From assembly GCA_905331475.1 (NCBI GenBank), contig CAJNYU010000006.1:1-64000 (forward strand): 64,000 nt of DNA. The letters are read 5' to 3'. The notes under the pieces were generated by a model that was given only the letters and a program-made list of their open reading frames with translations, searched no databases and was not told the origin of the DNA. Made by a program: the position numbers and the translations under genes. The stretch comes from Rotaria socialis. Lineage: Eukaryota; Rotifera; Eurotatoria; Philodinida; Philodinidae. Position 1 is the first letter of the stretch. Every line of letters starts with the position of its first letter. Shown here in pieces: positions 21,834-35,880 of this stretch.

Positions 21834-24800
21834 ATGTCGTTAGGTGACGGGTCGTCAGAAGAATCATTAACATCGTTAACCGATGATGATCAACCGACTC
21901 TAAGAAATCTAGAAGACAACGATGATGACGATGAACAACAGTATCAATATCATCAGCCAGATAACGATCATGATTTCATTCCATTTTCTGCTCGCGGAGT
22001 CGCTCCGGATGAACTACAAGCAACACATATTAATCATTATCACGATTTAAGTCGTGTAACAGCTGAAAGTCGAGATTTTTCTATAACACGACCATCACAA
22101 TTTTGGCTTGCACAAAACGGTTTAATAGCAAATGGTCTGACGTTAAAAGAGTTACTAACGAAAGGTAAAGTTTCATTGCCAACCAGTGATAAAACAGGTC
22201 GAGCTATACAACACATCACATTTGATTCTTTGATCATCAATGATTTCGAATGTCGTTTACATACAACTATTGAAACGCTATCAAATCGTATTCGATGGTT
22301 ATTACAAGATAGCCGAAAAGTGTTTGGCGTTGTACAAGGCGCACGTGTACTTGTTATATTAGATTTTAGTCAAGGACAAGCAAGTTTCGGACGTGGCGAT
22401 GAATATCATAAACATTTAATGCAATTAATCGAGGAACAACTGATCTATAAGGAACAATTAGGTTTTATTGCCTATGGTACTGATGTTGATGCTCTATGGA
22501 ATGGTGTTCGAGATGTTAATACACGAGCATTGGATGAATTACGTGCTTGGATAGCTAGTTTAAAGTCATCGTTTGGTTGTAGTGATGACAATTGTACACA
22601 TATCGATAGTACATGTCCCAATAATGATAGCAAATGTGCGTTTAAAACGAATAGTAGTAGTAATTTATTAAAAGGTAATTCTTCCTAAAGAAAAAACAAA
22701 TTTCTTCTAATAATAATTTCTAAAACTTTTAGCTTTACGTCGTGTGTCATTGATGTCTAATTTCGATACACTTTTACTTGTTGTTGGAAGTTTACCTGAT
22801 CAAAATATTGACGTTATCGCTGATTATTTATCACAGCTTTTTTGTGGACAAGATGTACCACGTATACATGCTGTATCTTACGATTGTAGTCATCATCTTG
22901 TAAATGCATTACTTAAAACAGTAACTGCATCCGCTAGTGCCTTTGCATCATTGGCATCAGCACGTAACCGTACTGAACCAGCATCAAATGCACTGGTACC
23001 ACATAATCCATTAAAGTTTGTATTCGAATGTCAATTCATTAACGATAAAACTCAATTTACTCGAATTCCTTTTTTTCTAGTGCATTACAAAATCTGGCCA
23101 ATGATATTCCCGAAATAGTTAAACATACTTATCATTGCTATTCACATGATGAACCACGTCAAATCTATAATAGTACTGATATTCGTCTTCTTGTACGAGA
23201 AATTCAACGTGCGTATGAACTTCTGTCACATATTAATGAAATGCGTCATGGTGCACTTGGTTCAGCATTGGTATCAATTGAAAATGAATTAAATTTAGAA
23301 ATGTCTCGTTATCCACAGTCGAAATTTCTTCCACGTCCGCCAAATCATGAAGCACCGCTTCATTTTGCTCAAAATCTAATTGACCAATCATCAATAATCT
23401 ATGCTCGACAACAACGTGGTTTATCAAACACAACATCCGGACGACCACCGTCAGCACGATCACAAGGAAAAACATCAAACGTTCGTTTTAATGATACTGT
23501 TAGTATTGCTGGTCGATCGGCTGCATCATCACACAAATCAGCGACTTCCTCGTTAAAAAATGTGGGTCGTCAAAAATTCTTTTCTTTTAATTTTTCATTG
23601 ATTTTCATTTATAGCGCGATACAAGCGAAACTAAACCAACACAGTCGCTGCCTGTTTTATCAAGTAACAATCCAGCTGTTTATCGTACGTCAGCCGATTG
23701 GCTTAACCAACATGGCCTTTTGGCTAAAAAATTAACATTATTTCAAATTCTTGCTCCTAATGCTTATTCGCCATGTGAAGATTATATTCCTATACTTCGT
23801 AAAACAGTTACATCTCAAGTTCACGAACGCGCCATGGTACAAGTTGATTGGCATGATGGAACAACAAAAAATGTTCATGTTGACTTAGCTGGTTTGTATG
23901 AATATCAAAAACGTCTAAAAAAACTCGTAGAACTCTATGAACAACGCATGGAATGGTTATGTTCATCGTCACGTAAAATATTTGGAAGTATGGTAGAAAA
24001 TAATATTATTCTACTTGTCGATTGTTCGCAATCAAATCGAGACTACATTATACATATACAACATTCCTTAAGATTATTACTTGAACAACAATTATTCGGA
24101 AGAAAATTTTTTAATATTATCGCATTCGGAACAAATCATAAAGATGGATTATTGAGATTTAAACCAACTATGGTACAACCAACAATTGAAAATCTTCAAC
24201 ATGCTTGGCAATGGGTAAGATAATTACTTGAAGATGCGAATAGAATTTTTTTTCTCACTCCAAAATCTCCTCTGTGTTTTATAGATATTGACCTTGAATT
24301 GTGGCGGTACGCGTAATCTTCTTAATGCTCTACGAGCAATTTACGAAAATGAGGAAGAACGTAAACATCATCTATATCCCGAAGGAATCTATTTATTGAT
24401 AAGCGGCATTCCTGATCAGTCTCTTCAAGTATGTTGTGCATATGTTGAAGAATGCAATGTTGGTAAATCGATTTATCTGCATACGATACTATTTAATATT
24501 GATGACTATTATCTATCTGAACATGGCATACAAAGTAATTTATCTATGGCTTCGAATGGCCGATGGGCCAATGCAACGAAAACAGCAGAATTCATGCGTG
24601 CCCTAGCAAAACATTCGGGCGGAAGATTCTTATGGTTTCGTGAAACGGGTATTATTGAAAGTGATGATATTAAATTATTGCAAAACGAAATTGAAAAAGC
24701 TTGTCAATTTTCTGAACAAGCTGCTAATCTGGTTGAAATGATCAAATCTAAACGGCGAGTTCGTGAAAGTATCAATTTAAATCAAAAATCGATTCCGATT

Positions 24801-26568
24801 GAACAAATCGACAAAAATTCAGGGCCGTTAGTTGTTCGTCAAACAGTGTTAAGTGCAGCCAGACAAAACATTTTCAATTCAAATAGTTCGACAGAAGAAC
24901 AACATTGGAGACCAACGAGTACAAATAATAATCGACGTTTAATACCACAATGGCCCGATGATAAAATTCATCAAGATGCAGTTAATTCAAGGCGAAAAAG
25001 GTAATTATGCATACAAATATTGTTCTGTTTTTCAAGAGAAGAATTATTTATTTAAGAGAAACATCATTAAAACAAGAATCCTTCTATTTGGACAGTCAAA
25101 ATAATTCAAAATTTTCAATTATTAAGACCGATGCATTAAATACATCGACAGCACGTAATAAATCGATAAGAAAATATTCACCGGGAAGTTTATTACTGAT
25201 TCCAACCAACGATGAAAATGACACATCACAAGTAAGAAATAGAATTTTTCGATAAAAAATAATTTATGAAACATTTTTTAGGCATGGCTAAGAAAATATT
25301 CGCTTATTCGATTGAAACTGGATCTTCATAAGATGGTATCCGGGCCAGAATGTAAGTAAAACAACTAAAAAAACGTTCAGTTTTCCCCATTGAAAAATAT
25401 TTATATATTAATATTTTTCTGCAAGAATGCTTAGCCCGTCGACAAAAGACCGTTGGGTCCGATTCCAGAAAATTTTGAACTCGTCTATCTGTTTCGTTTA
25501 GGTCGTCATGATACAATCACCGTTCCAAATATAAAACTAACATCATCAGCTCGATACTGTTCCGTATTTCCATCGATAAATATCAAAGGTAGTATTCGTC
25601 ATTTACAATTACGTCCGCGTGAACTCGACGACTATCGCCAACGAAGTGAGTCTGTTCTACGTCGGTATTTCAAGCGTATGCAATGGCTGCTTAATGGAAG
25701 TCGTTTAATATTTTCAACCATTGTTCATAAACGTATTCTTCTTCTTGTTGATACAAGCGGCTCGATGGAATCCTATATAGAATATTTGAAAAAAGAACTA
25801 GCCACGCTCGTATGGGAACAACTATTCGCGAATCAAGTTGAATTCAATTTTATTCAATTCAATGATAATTATCAAATGTGGCGTGAAAATCTTGTCCTAC
25901 CAACAGAAGACAATTGTCATGAAGCTGTCGCATGGATAAGTACATTGAAAGCAAATGGAAATACATGTAGTGAACATGTATTAAAATTTGCGTTTGATTT
26001 TCATCATTCGAAACAGCCTATCGATGGTATTTATTATATAAGTGATGGCAAACCTGATCATAGTACAAGTTATCTATTGGAACAAGTTCGTCTAATGAAT
26101 ACAAATCAATCGAACACAACCGATACAAGACGTATATCGATAAATACAGTATCGTTCTGTTGCCAAGATATTGATGCAAATAATTTTCTGAAAAGTTTAG
26201 CACACGACAACAATGGTCGTTATCATCGGTCGACAAATAATTCACGTGAAATACATTTATTTATGCATCGCTTACAGCAAGATAAGACCTATGATTTAGA
26301 ACTTGACGACAGTCTATTACCTGAACTTGAGAGTGATGACATCAAACGTTTACTGAAAGAAATTGTCAAAGCAAGACTCTATTTGAAACAAGCAATTACA
26401 TTTCGTTCACTTTATAATCAACAACAAGATTCAGCGAAAGACACAACGACTAGAGGCGCAGGTGGAAGCGGAGGACAACAACAGAACGATAGTATTCTTG
26501 TTGGACCAGCTCGTGTACCAATGTCCGAGGCTTTTTTTAATCGAAAATCAACAAGTTTATATACATAA
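21834..26568 (+). CDS. VWA3-family protein with three VWA units
   Basis: Eight exons: 21834-22674, 22733-23015, 23081-23561, 23615-24214, 24285-25000, 25039-25231, 25282-25335 (or to 25351), and 25435-26568. The protein (about 1,400 aa) repeats one module three times: a WL..GL...LTL lead-in (FWLAQNGLIANGLTL, DWLNQHGLLAKKLTL, AWLRKYSLIRLKLDL), then WLL..SRKIFG, then a VWA domain. The third VWA has a full MIDAS start (LLLVDTSGSME). The second has DCSQS, and the first DFSQG looks degenerate. The architecture fits VWA3A/VWA3B, poorly characterised proteins. The start ATG at 21834 precedes an acidic disordered head (DDNDDDDEQQ). Exon 7 to 8 is uncertain. The strong donor GTAAGT at 25352 leads to a stop in exon 8, while the weaker GTATCC at 25336 with acceptor TTAG at 25431-25434 keeps the frame. 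Confidence 0.75.
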
Positions 26569-27381
26569 ACTGATCATTTATTCGTCTTTTTTTTAAATAC
26601 TATTCGTTTGTATAGTCAGATCATAACTTCTTCTTAATTTTTCTTTTCTTCTTGGTTCATGTTTAATATATGCGAATTAAAGGGTCTCCTTGTTTGGAAT
26701 TGCTTTTTTGGTTTGAATGCGCTTTTTAGAGGAATTAAAAAAATAAAAATTCTATTTTAATTCGAGTTAGGGAAAGAATTGCTTTACTGCATTCATCGAT
26801 AGAACTTCATATTTTATAAGAAATTAGGAATTCGAATACTGATTTGAGACTAATCTTTATTATGAATGCGTTCAGAATAGCAGATTTAATTGTACATTAA
26901 ATGTTTATGAGCTTGGAAGCAGTTGTACTTAGAAAAAAAAATGAAGAAATAACATTTTCTTGTTTTGTCACAGGGCTTTATTATTTTTAGAAAGAGAGGG
27001 TTGAGCGCCCTCTAGTCTGATTCTGATTCGAATTTTGGCTATTTAGCTCTAATCCGTCAATGAATTTAAATGTCGAATTTCCTCATGTATCAGTGTTAAT
27101 CTCAATAGTATATAGTAGGAAAATCCCAGTTAATATCTTTCCGATTGCCACAAGAATAAATCTGATGAAAGAGCCAACGTCAGCTAGAGACCTCTATAAA
27201 TTATTTATATGTCCAATCGCATCATATGATTTGTCGTCTGTGTGTGTCCATTTATTTTTTCTTTCATGGAATTCAATTCGACGGACTCCAAGCAAAAAAA
27301 AACATTACAAATGTACTTAAAAACATGAATGTGCATTTGTATACGACAACAAATAGACTCTAAACATTAAAATCTGTCCGC
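26569..27381. other. Intergenic
   Basis: Sequence between the VWA3-like gene and PXMP4. The open frame 27060-27320 does not resemble any protein. Promoter elements for PXMP4 are not identifiable by eye. Confidence 0.45.
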
Positions 27382-27993
27382 ATGAATTTTATGTCAATCA
27401 TACCCTATGCTATAAATAGTTTTTTAAACGACCCGTCGTGCCATGGAACCTTAGCAACAATCAAAGGTCTACGGCAAGGAATTGTTTACGGAGCTAAAGT
27501 ACGTTTTGCTCATTCAGTTGTTCAAGCATTCCTATTTCGAAATGAACCATGGCCACAACGGATCCGTTTTATTATTCGTATGACCTATTTACATGGAAAA
27601 AATTTAGGTTTATTTGTATTTTGCTATAAATCTCTTCGAACAATTGTTGCTTCTATATTCGGCATATCAAAACCATTACGAGCATTTATTTGTGCATTCG
27701 TTGTTGGCTATTTTGTTTTCAATAGTCATAATAGTATTAATGAACAAATTATACTTTATCTTCTTTCACGTATAACAGTTGGTCTTGCACGTTATGCACT
27801 AAAGCGTTCCTGGTTGCCAAAAACTGAACGGCCAGTATTTCCATGGTTGGCTGCATTCGTTTGGGGGGTTGTTCTTTGGCTATTTGAATGTCATCGAGAA
27901 ACATTGCAGCCTTCATTGACGCGCTCCATGGTTTATCTATATGAAAATTCGGATCGATGGTCATCATGGAGAAATTTTCTTATTCGATCCTAA
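27382..27993 (+). CDS. PXMP4: Peroxisomal membrane protein 4 (PMP24)
   Basis: A single uninterrupted frame of 203 aa compares with 212 for human PXMP4 and matches it end to end. Matches are ATIKGLRQGIVYGAKVRFAH (family AVLKGFRNGAVYGAKIRAPH), the TYLHGKNLGLFVFCYKSLR stretch, NEQIILYLLSRI, and FVWGVVLWLFECHRETLQPSL followed by LYENSDRW. It belongs to the Tim17/Tim22/Tim23/PMP24 superfamily of four-helix membrane proteins and sits in the peroxisomal membrane; its transport role is not defined. Lack of introns is unusual next to its neighbours, so retroposition is possible, but the frame is intact. Confidence 0.92.
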   Translation: MNFMSIIPYAINSFLNDPSCHGTLATIKGLRQGIVYGAKVRFAHSVVQAFLFRNEPWPQRIRFIIRMTYLHGKNLGLFVFCYKSLRTIVASIFGISKPLRAFICAFVVGYFVFNSHNSINEQIILYLLSRITVGLARYALKRSWLPKTERPVFPWLAAFVWGVVLWLFECHRETLQPSLTRSMVYLYENSDRWSSWRNFLIRS

Positions 27994-30900
27994 AAATGAC
28001 ACTACTTTGTAATACTGTTTTTCTGTTTTTTTTTCTTTGCTTCAAAAGTAGCTTTTAATATAATCAAACAAAAGTCTAATCTGATTTTATTGCATAATTC
28101 AAAAGAATGATTCCTTTGGAAAGAAACCAAACCTGTCTTTGGTTAAGCTTAAGTAACAAGTGTATGTGATGGCAGTGAGATAGACAAGGTGCTTCGCTGA
28201 TTTGAATAAATACGTCTAGATTAAAAAATCTTCATGACAGATGAATGATTAATAAGAAAAAAGGAGAGTAAAAAAAACTGAAAAAATTGAAAAATAGAAG
28301 ATCAAACAACGAACTTAATGAGCATGAGAACAAGGCGTTGCAATAAATAGAGACAGAAGAGAAGACGCTAGTATCAAGGAAGAAAGAAGACTAACAAGAA
28401 AAAGATCCTTCCCGACTATTGCTGTTTTAAAAGAGTATAAACTCTTACATAGAATAGAAGCCCACCCCTGAGCTAGTTAGATTTCTCCGTTGAAAATCAA
28501 GGTTTACTTCATGAAAAATGAAAGGATGAACATTTCTCTATCAAATAACGCAAAAACTGGCAGCAGAGCATGTTTTGTTACAAAATTATAGCTTGTGGAA
28601 CAGACACATCACNCCCCCCCCCCCCCCCCCATTGGGTTCACATTTCTTCTCAATCTTTTTATTACATCTGTCAGAGTAAATTAAGCTCAAAGGATGTTGG
28701 TAAGTCTAATTTTCATTTTTCATAGTCGATCATTTTCTAGTCGGCAAATTAATACGATTGTTAAGATCTGTCAGACACGCTCGGCATGAACGCTATACGC
28801 GCTATTAATTAGTAATTGATAAAAATTTCTTCTCATGCGTGAAATTTGAATGTAAAAGATGCTGAGCATATTATTTGGTTCATATTTCCTTGAAAAAAAA
28901 AGAGCACAGTCATAGTGAACATCAGTGGATCTTACTCTTTTCTGAACATTAGCGCATCCTTAGTGATTCATGAAACAAAATCATTTTCTATTTTTATTTA
29001 CCTGCCTATAAGAACTAATTTTCATTTAACAGAAACTTGAAAAACGACATGATTCGTAAACTATGCCTAAAAATAATCTCGAATCTGGAATACAAAAGCA
29101 TATGATTTAGAAATTTTAATTTCAAATCAGCTTAAATTCTCAAGAAAATACTCTTGAGATTTATATTCTCTGAAAGCACGTCTCCGCAATTCATTTCAGA
29201 ACGTATTCACAATGTTTGTTTATTTTTGTTTAAGAAGTAGTATAGAGTTCTAGCTTTTCTATGTGGTCGTTTTCCTTTTTATTATTATTATTATTTTCTC
29301 TTTAATCCAATAAAAGCAATTGTCAACATCAAATAAATCCATTCATGCAAGTAGAATTCAATAGAAATCATCTTGAGAAGAATCTAGTAAATTATTATTT
29401 CTTTTTTTTTTATCATTTTGCTTAACAAATATCAGATGCTTGCCATCATTTTTAAAAATAGCAATAAGAAAACAAGTTCAGTTTTATATAATTCAGAGGT
29501 TTTTATTCTTTGTCAGGTCAGCAATATAGATGTGCGTATAGTTTTTCATTAAAATAATTCAAAAAAAGGAGCTTTCATGTATGTATTTTATCGGAATAAT
29601 TGGAACCTAGTTATTAATTGATTATTTGTAATATTTGCTCTTAGTCTTTCTATTGCTCGTGTTTCTTCTATTCAATGAATGCAAGAATATTCTTGTTTTT
29701 TCTACGGTAAAGTTCTGAAAAAGAATGTTTTCTGAAGATCAACATTGACAAGAGGTCAAAGAGTTACTTTTTTCTTGTCAATAGGTTAAAAAAAGAAAGA
29801 AGATGCCTTGATTGTTTTAAGCAATACAATATATATATATATAGAGAGAGAGAGAGAGCTATAAAAACGAACTATCACATTTCTATTTGTCGCATCACTT
29901 CCAATATTATCGCTTTAGGTTAACAAAAGGGAACATCACGTATTTAGTAAGATAAAAGAATTTCCATTATCATTATTATTATCTCTGAATAACGCATTAA
30001 CCAAAGTATGTAGGACTTTTCGTCTCGAATAGAATACAAAAAATAAACGAGAAAGTCGTATCAATGTTCTCATGAATATATTTACATAAGGTGAAAACCT
30101 AATATTCTTCTAGTAATAGAGCGCATGCGTGTGGGTTGGGATGAGATGATAGTGCCATCAATATATCACTTCCTTCCTCTTTTATGATCTACGTTCGCCA
30201 CGTAAAATAAGATAGAAAACAGATGTAAAGGAAGACACAAAAGAAAAAAAAAAGTATGAGGTTTATTTCTTAATGCATATTCCGTTCTTGTCTGAGTAGC
30301 GTACGCAGTCGAACACCATGTAGCTTTGAAGAGTAAATCGGATGTCGAAAACCAGTATTTAACACTATCGAAACATACGATGTGAAAAAGCAGGCCCTTT
30401 TCCCCCATTGAATCCTATTAGAATAGAGTATATTGAGCATCGCCGAATAATTTCATCTTGATTTTGAAATAATATCGACTAGGCCTTGCGTTTTCTTCCT
30501 TTCTTTTTTCTAGTGAATATGAATCTAATTATTGACGTTCCGAAATAATTTTTCTTTATTCGTACGGAACAATGTGCATTTGCTGCTCTTTTTATCAATT
30601 AATAAAAATAAAAAACAGTAAGTAGGAACTGTTGATTTGCTTGGATACTTGACAAAGTCGAGATATTTCATTTTTATGTTGTTACTATTTACCAAGAATG
30701 ATAGAAGTCAAGACGATATTCAGTCTATGTGAGTATTGTTTCCTTGTAGCAAAAATACAATTGGTTCATTGAAAATAATAATTATTCCTATGTTGATTGA
30801 CAGACGTTTTAAAAAAAACTGAACAGCGAAATTGCAGTCATTAAGAAATAGAACATCCGGTCGGAGTAGAAATTAGCCGTTGTTAATAAATGAAAGAAAA

Positions 30901-32492
30901 TTTTCCTAGTACAAATTAGTTGTAAACCGTTTTTCTTTCTTGTTTCAGCTAAAACATTATTATTGCTTTTTAGATAAATACTGATTTTTTTCTTTGTCAA
31001 TATGAATTAGTGAAATATATATGAACTAGCTAATTTTCTATTCAAAGAGTCCAAAACAAAAAAGACTTCTCGTTTGAAAGTTGCTTATGATTGAGCGAAG
31101 AAAATCTAGTGGAAAATTATCTTCACGGTTCTGATCAATTGTCGTAAGTCAAGGCAATATAAATAGTATCTATTGATACAAATGATAGATTTATACGCAT
31201 AACTTGTTTGCAACAACGGAGACACGAAATTTGCCTTTGACGTGATGATACCGTTTTCTTTATATGTGGCTCATTAAAGAAGAAGAAAGTTTACCCGAGA
31301 TCGACCATTGTTATTCTCAATAAATTAAGACAAGTTTTAGTCTAGACTACATCTAAGCCGCTCTATGCTTGACTTGCTTTTGTATTAAATTTGTTAATTA
31401 CGGTATTATTTATATTTAACTTTATGCTAATGGAAATATGATAGTCGGAAACGATGTGACCGTGGGCGAAGAAAAAATGAATAGATCCGACCTCGAGAAA
31501 ATATCCAAAGAAAAATATTCTTTGGACCTAAAATAAAATTGATACATTGTTACAAGTTTTATTCTATTAGCGAACATGACAATGATGAACAACTAAATTT
31601 AGTCTCTAGAGATGCTTATCACTATCATAGACAGAAATTAGACGTATTCATTTTTTTGCGAACATTTTTAGAGTCGTGTCTGCAAATGTTAATCGAATAG
31701 TTCGTGAGCGTGGGCAGTTAGAAGAGAAACAATGCGAAGAAATTGTATAGGCAAAAAACAGCACTGGCAAGTTGTTTGATGTAAATAACATTGTTTATGG
31801 GTAAAAAACAAAAAGTAAAATTAGATGTTCTCAATCATTTTTTTCTCTGCATATTAAACCAGTCCTTTGACATTTCTAACGTAGACTTGATCACGACATA
31901 ATAGACAGAGCATTACTATATTTCACATTCTTTGATATTCGACATCTATTTCGAATATATAAAAAAAAGCTAACGTCCTATTGTGAAAAGAAAACGCAGT
32001 GTTAATTATACAACGCTTTTCTCCCGGTATAAATGCGAATCATAAACAGGTGACGAGTATTTAAATTATGCAAGCATTCGTATACGACACCAGATAATTG
32101 TTTAGCTTAATGATCGTAGGTGTCTTTGAAGAGAGCGAGCGAGCGAGAGAGAGAGAGAGAGAGAGAGAGGCAGAGAACGAAAGGCATAGAAAGAACAAAA
32201 CTGTTGTGTTCGATGCAATGTAGTAAACATTCATTTATTAGTCTGATCTTAGTGTGTGATGAATGACGTGACAGTATTCTGTTTGTTTCTATTATTATTA
32301 TTATTATTCTTATATTATGCGAGTTGTGTAATGTTTGTTAATAGTTTTAATTTATAGATCGAAAAAAAAAGATGATTTACTTTTTAGATATAAAGCTCTT
32401 GTAAAAAATGCTAGCACAAGAACAACAATTTGATTGAAACAAACGCGCTATGACGATATTTTTCTTACGCTCCTATGTCTTGAAAAATTCGA
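27994..32492. other. 4.5-kb gene-free stretch
   Basis: No supported gene on either strand. Visible landmarks are a poly-C tract at about 28614-28630 preceded by one ambiguous base (28613), an (AT)n-(AG)n microsatellite at about 29829-29860, ATT runs near 29281 and 32290, and a GAGC/GA run at about 32137-32169. It may contain upstream exons or control regions of the GPCR gene. Confidence 0.5.
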
Positions 32493-35400
32493 ATGCCAAA
32501 AACAAACAATTTTGCAGCTCATATTTTATTTAACAATTCTAAAATATTTTTTAATACGTCTTTATACGAAATAAAACAAAGCATTGATTTAACCAATTCA
32601 ATATTAGCTTTAATTCTTAGTTGTTTTTGTATGATTACCATTTTTGGTAATGCACTTGTTATCTATGCTGTTATTCAAGAGCGATACTTAAAATCAGGTA
32701 TAGTAAAACGTTTTAACTCAAATAATTATAACAAGATATTTGCGTTTTAAAAATACAAGCACTTACATGATGACATTTTCTATTTCCTTATTGTTCTTCC
32801 TGATTACTTCTATGCCGGAATTTCATAATAAAAAAAATGTTAACTCGTTATTTATTCTTCACTAAATATAATGTTCTCTAGTAGACATAAGTGAATTGTT
32901 TGTTAGTAAATTCTACTGTCGAATATAAGTCGACACGAGATGCACTTAGATAATTATCGATCACAGACGTGACCTGTTCGAATATTTTATACTCAAAATG
33001 AAGGTGAATCTTTTTCTAATTAGTCGATTGTTTTAATAACAGTGAACGCTCACCCTGAGCTTCTCTCGTATGTTTAGTTTGTCAATAAAATCATGACAAT
33101 AGCTTTCCGTGTGAAAATTTCAGCGAAAAAGATATAGCTGAATATGCGCACATTTCAAGCTGGTTAAAAGTGCTTGACGTTTAGCACTGAAAACAAAACC
33201 AAAGACTTTCTATCACTGACACCATTATTTACCTGACGTTAGTTGTTTAGTCTCAGATGCTATTACTTATTTTCTGCGCTTACTCCAATAGAGAGCTCTT
33301 TAACTTGATATTTGAATTGTTCCGCTACTAGAAGATGTTCGATTCGAACACTGGTTGTCCTTCTACTTTTCAGAATTCGAAGTCGGATATACAAACTACT
33401 TGATCATATTTGTGTATGAACTAAACTGCGTTGTAAGTGGATCGAACTAGATATTGCAATAACTGAGTAGTTTTCGTGCATTCACCAATGCTGATTTTCT
33501 ATGATTATTGTTATATAATAAAGCATTCTCAAATGGAAGTTACTTTACGAAAATAAAATTTTATTAGTAAATTCAAGTAAATATTTTTTGAGTTGAAGAA
33601 TTAAGTGCCGAGTCGTTTTTCTTTGTAGCTTGTGTATTTTTAATTTCTCAGTCAATTTTTGTAAAACTATAGATTTTACGTTAAAAAAACTCGAACATAA
33701 AAATTTTTGAAACAAATAACACCTGCAGCATTCATTTTGAGATCTGTCCCAAAGTCCCTAAATGAATTTCTGTAGGAAATTTTTCTTCAAAGTGATGAAA
33801 TTCAAGTATCCACAGGTGAATTCTAAAGTAAGTAACTTCAAAATGCTTAAATAAAAGAAACTCCTCAGCAGTTTTAAGTAATTTACAGAATCAGCGTTTC
33901 GCAGTACTTGAATATGAAATAATTTCCAGTGCTTTTATGCGATGTAGAGCACAGACGGCGATAAACGCTTTAAAAATCGATTTCTAAACAAAATTAAGCG
34001 CTGCTTTACTTAGGAAAGCGCCTTGAAATAACTTAATCTGTACGAGTTTGAGCGATTTTAAGTTGCTCATGTCACAGTAAGCTAATGTAAGCCGCTTAAA
34101 AATATCTTACAATGTAAAAACATTCCACACGGGTTGTTAACATGTTTGATGTAGGCCAAAATTTTTAATGAGAAACAAGTTATTAAATAACAATAATTAA
34201 CTTGATTATCATCAGCACTAAACTGATAGTATTCATCTATAAAAGCTTGCCGATAGACACACATCAAGCACAACTAGTGTTAAAATAATCTCCTAACAAA
34301 ATTTCACAAAATGAATCTATAAATAGAACGAGTTATTATGAAAAGTGGCTTTATAAAAGAGAAAATATGTTGCTGTTTTTAGTCACATATTATTACATGG
34401 CATCGTTAGCATGCGCTGATTTATTTGTTGGTTTGGGTGTTATGCCATTTGCTATTATTCAAATTATCTATGGTGAATATTGGCCATTCGGAAAAACGTG
34501 TTGTGATATTTGGCATTCAATCGATGTTTGCGCAAGCACAGCATCGATACTGGACTTGTGTGTTATTGCCTTGGATCGATATTCAGCAATAACAAATCCC
34601 ATATCGTATCATCGTGCATTTTTTGTTAAACGATGGCCCTATCTTATCGCTACTGTTTGGCTTTGTTCAGGTGAATTTCTAATTAAAAATAGCTCGTTGA
34701 TTTTTTTCTTATGATTTCATGGTTCGATTAGGTTTGATTTCATTTCCGGCTATAGCCTATTGGCGTTTAGTTGTTCATCAATATGAAATCGATCGTTGTC
34801 TTTTTCCCGATGATATTTATTACATTTTAGTTTCGTCCTTAATATCCTTTTATATTCCTCTATTTGTGATGATTTTTGTTTACATAAGAATTTATCGTGC
34901 TGCAATAAAGCAATTACATGCATTTAAAACTGGCGTTAAAATTGAAACGTCAAAAAAATTGGTTCCCAAGAAAAACATCAACAATGAGAACTCACCAGCA
35001 ATAAATATTTCTTCAGATGTATGCTTACGTATTCATCGAGGAAAATATCATGGTTTACATATTGATCGAGAATTATCATTTACAGATAATTCATTATCAC
35101 ATCAGTCAATGACAAATGACAATCATCAAATAACAATCAATAAAAAACAGTTGTCATCTGAAAAGGCTCGTCAATCACTTGGCAAGCGTTTAACTAAATT
35201 TTCTAGAGAACAAAAAGCAACAGTTACACTTGCTTATGTTATGGGTATATTTGTTATTTGTTGGCTACCGTTCTTTGTTTATAATCCATTAACTGCCATA
35301 TCAAAATTGCTTATCGGCGGAAGGCCAACTTTAACTAGGATGCAAGAATTTCTAGTTGGAAATGGTCTCGTTTTTCAATTGTTTACTTGGTTTGGCTATA

Positions 35401-35880
35401 TTAATTCAAGGTATTGTATAGTCTATCGCATATAAAGGTCGTATTTCTATTTATACGTCTAATTTTAGTGTGAATCCAATAATATACGCTTATTCCTCGC
35501 GTGAATTTCGTCGTGCATTTATTAAATATTTATGCCGATGCTTTCCTACACGTTTACGAAACTTCATGATGTCCTATCATAATCTACATTTATTGCGGTA
35601 TCGTTGCCAGAAACCATCATCAGTTATATCGGGTGATAATATCGAATACAATTCAGATAACACAAATAAACAATTCATTATTCCTTCATCATCCGCATCT
35701 GTAACCGCTGTTATGATAAACACAAAGGATAAAAACGAACCTTCAATTCGATTTTTAACAAAATATTCTCATAGAAATGGAACTCGACAAAAACAATTCA
35801 ATAATAAACCTAAAACTGGTATTCTCGTCAAGTATTGTAACTATCATGATGCTTCTGTTTCACGAGTAACATGTCTCTAA
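32493..35880 (+). CDS. Dopamine-like aminergic G-protein-coupled receptor
   Basis: Four exons (32493-32697, 34383-34670, 34732-35410, 35469-35880) with matching phases give 527 aa. Helices: TM1 GNALVIYAV, TM2 SLACADLFVG, TM3 ending DRYSAI, TM6 FVICWLPFF, TM7 NPIIYAY. TM3 has the amine-binding Asp (SIDVCAS). TM5 reads VSSLISFYIP, giving Ser at 5.42, 5.43 and 5.46, the three-serine set that binds catechol hydroxyls in dopamine and adrenergic receptors. Intracellular loop 3 is long, hydrophilic and poorly conserved (about residues 225-330). The TM5 and TM6 wording is nearest D1-like invertebrate dopamine receptors, but octopamine or tyramine receptors cannot be excluded. The first intron is 1,685 bp, against about 60 bp for the others, so it may hold regulatory sequence or an unrecognised exon. 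Confidence 0.88.
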
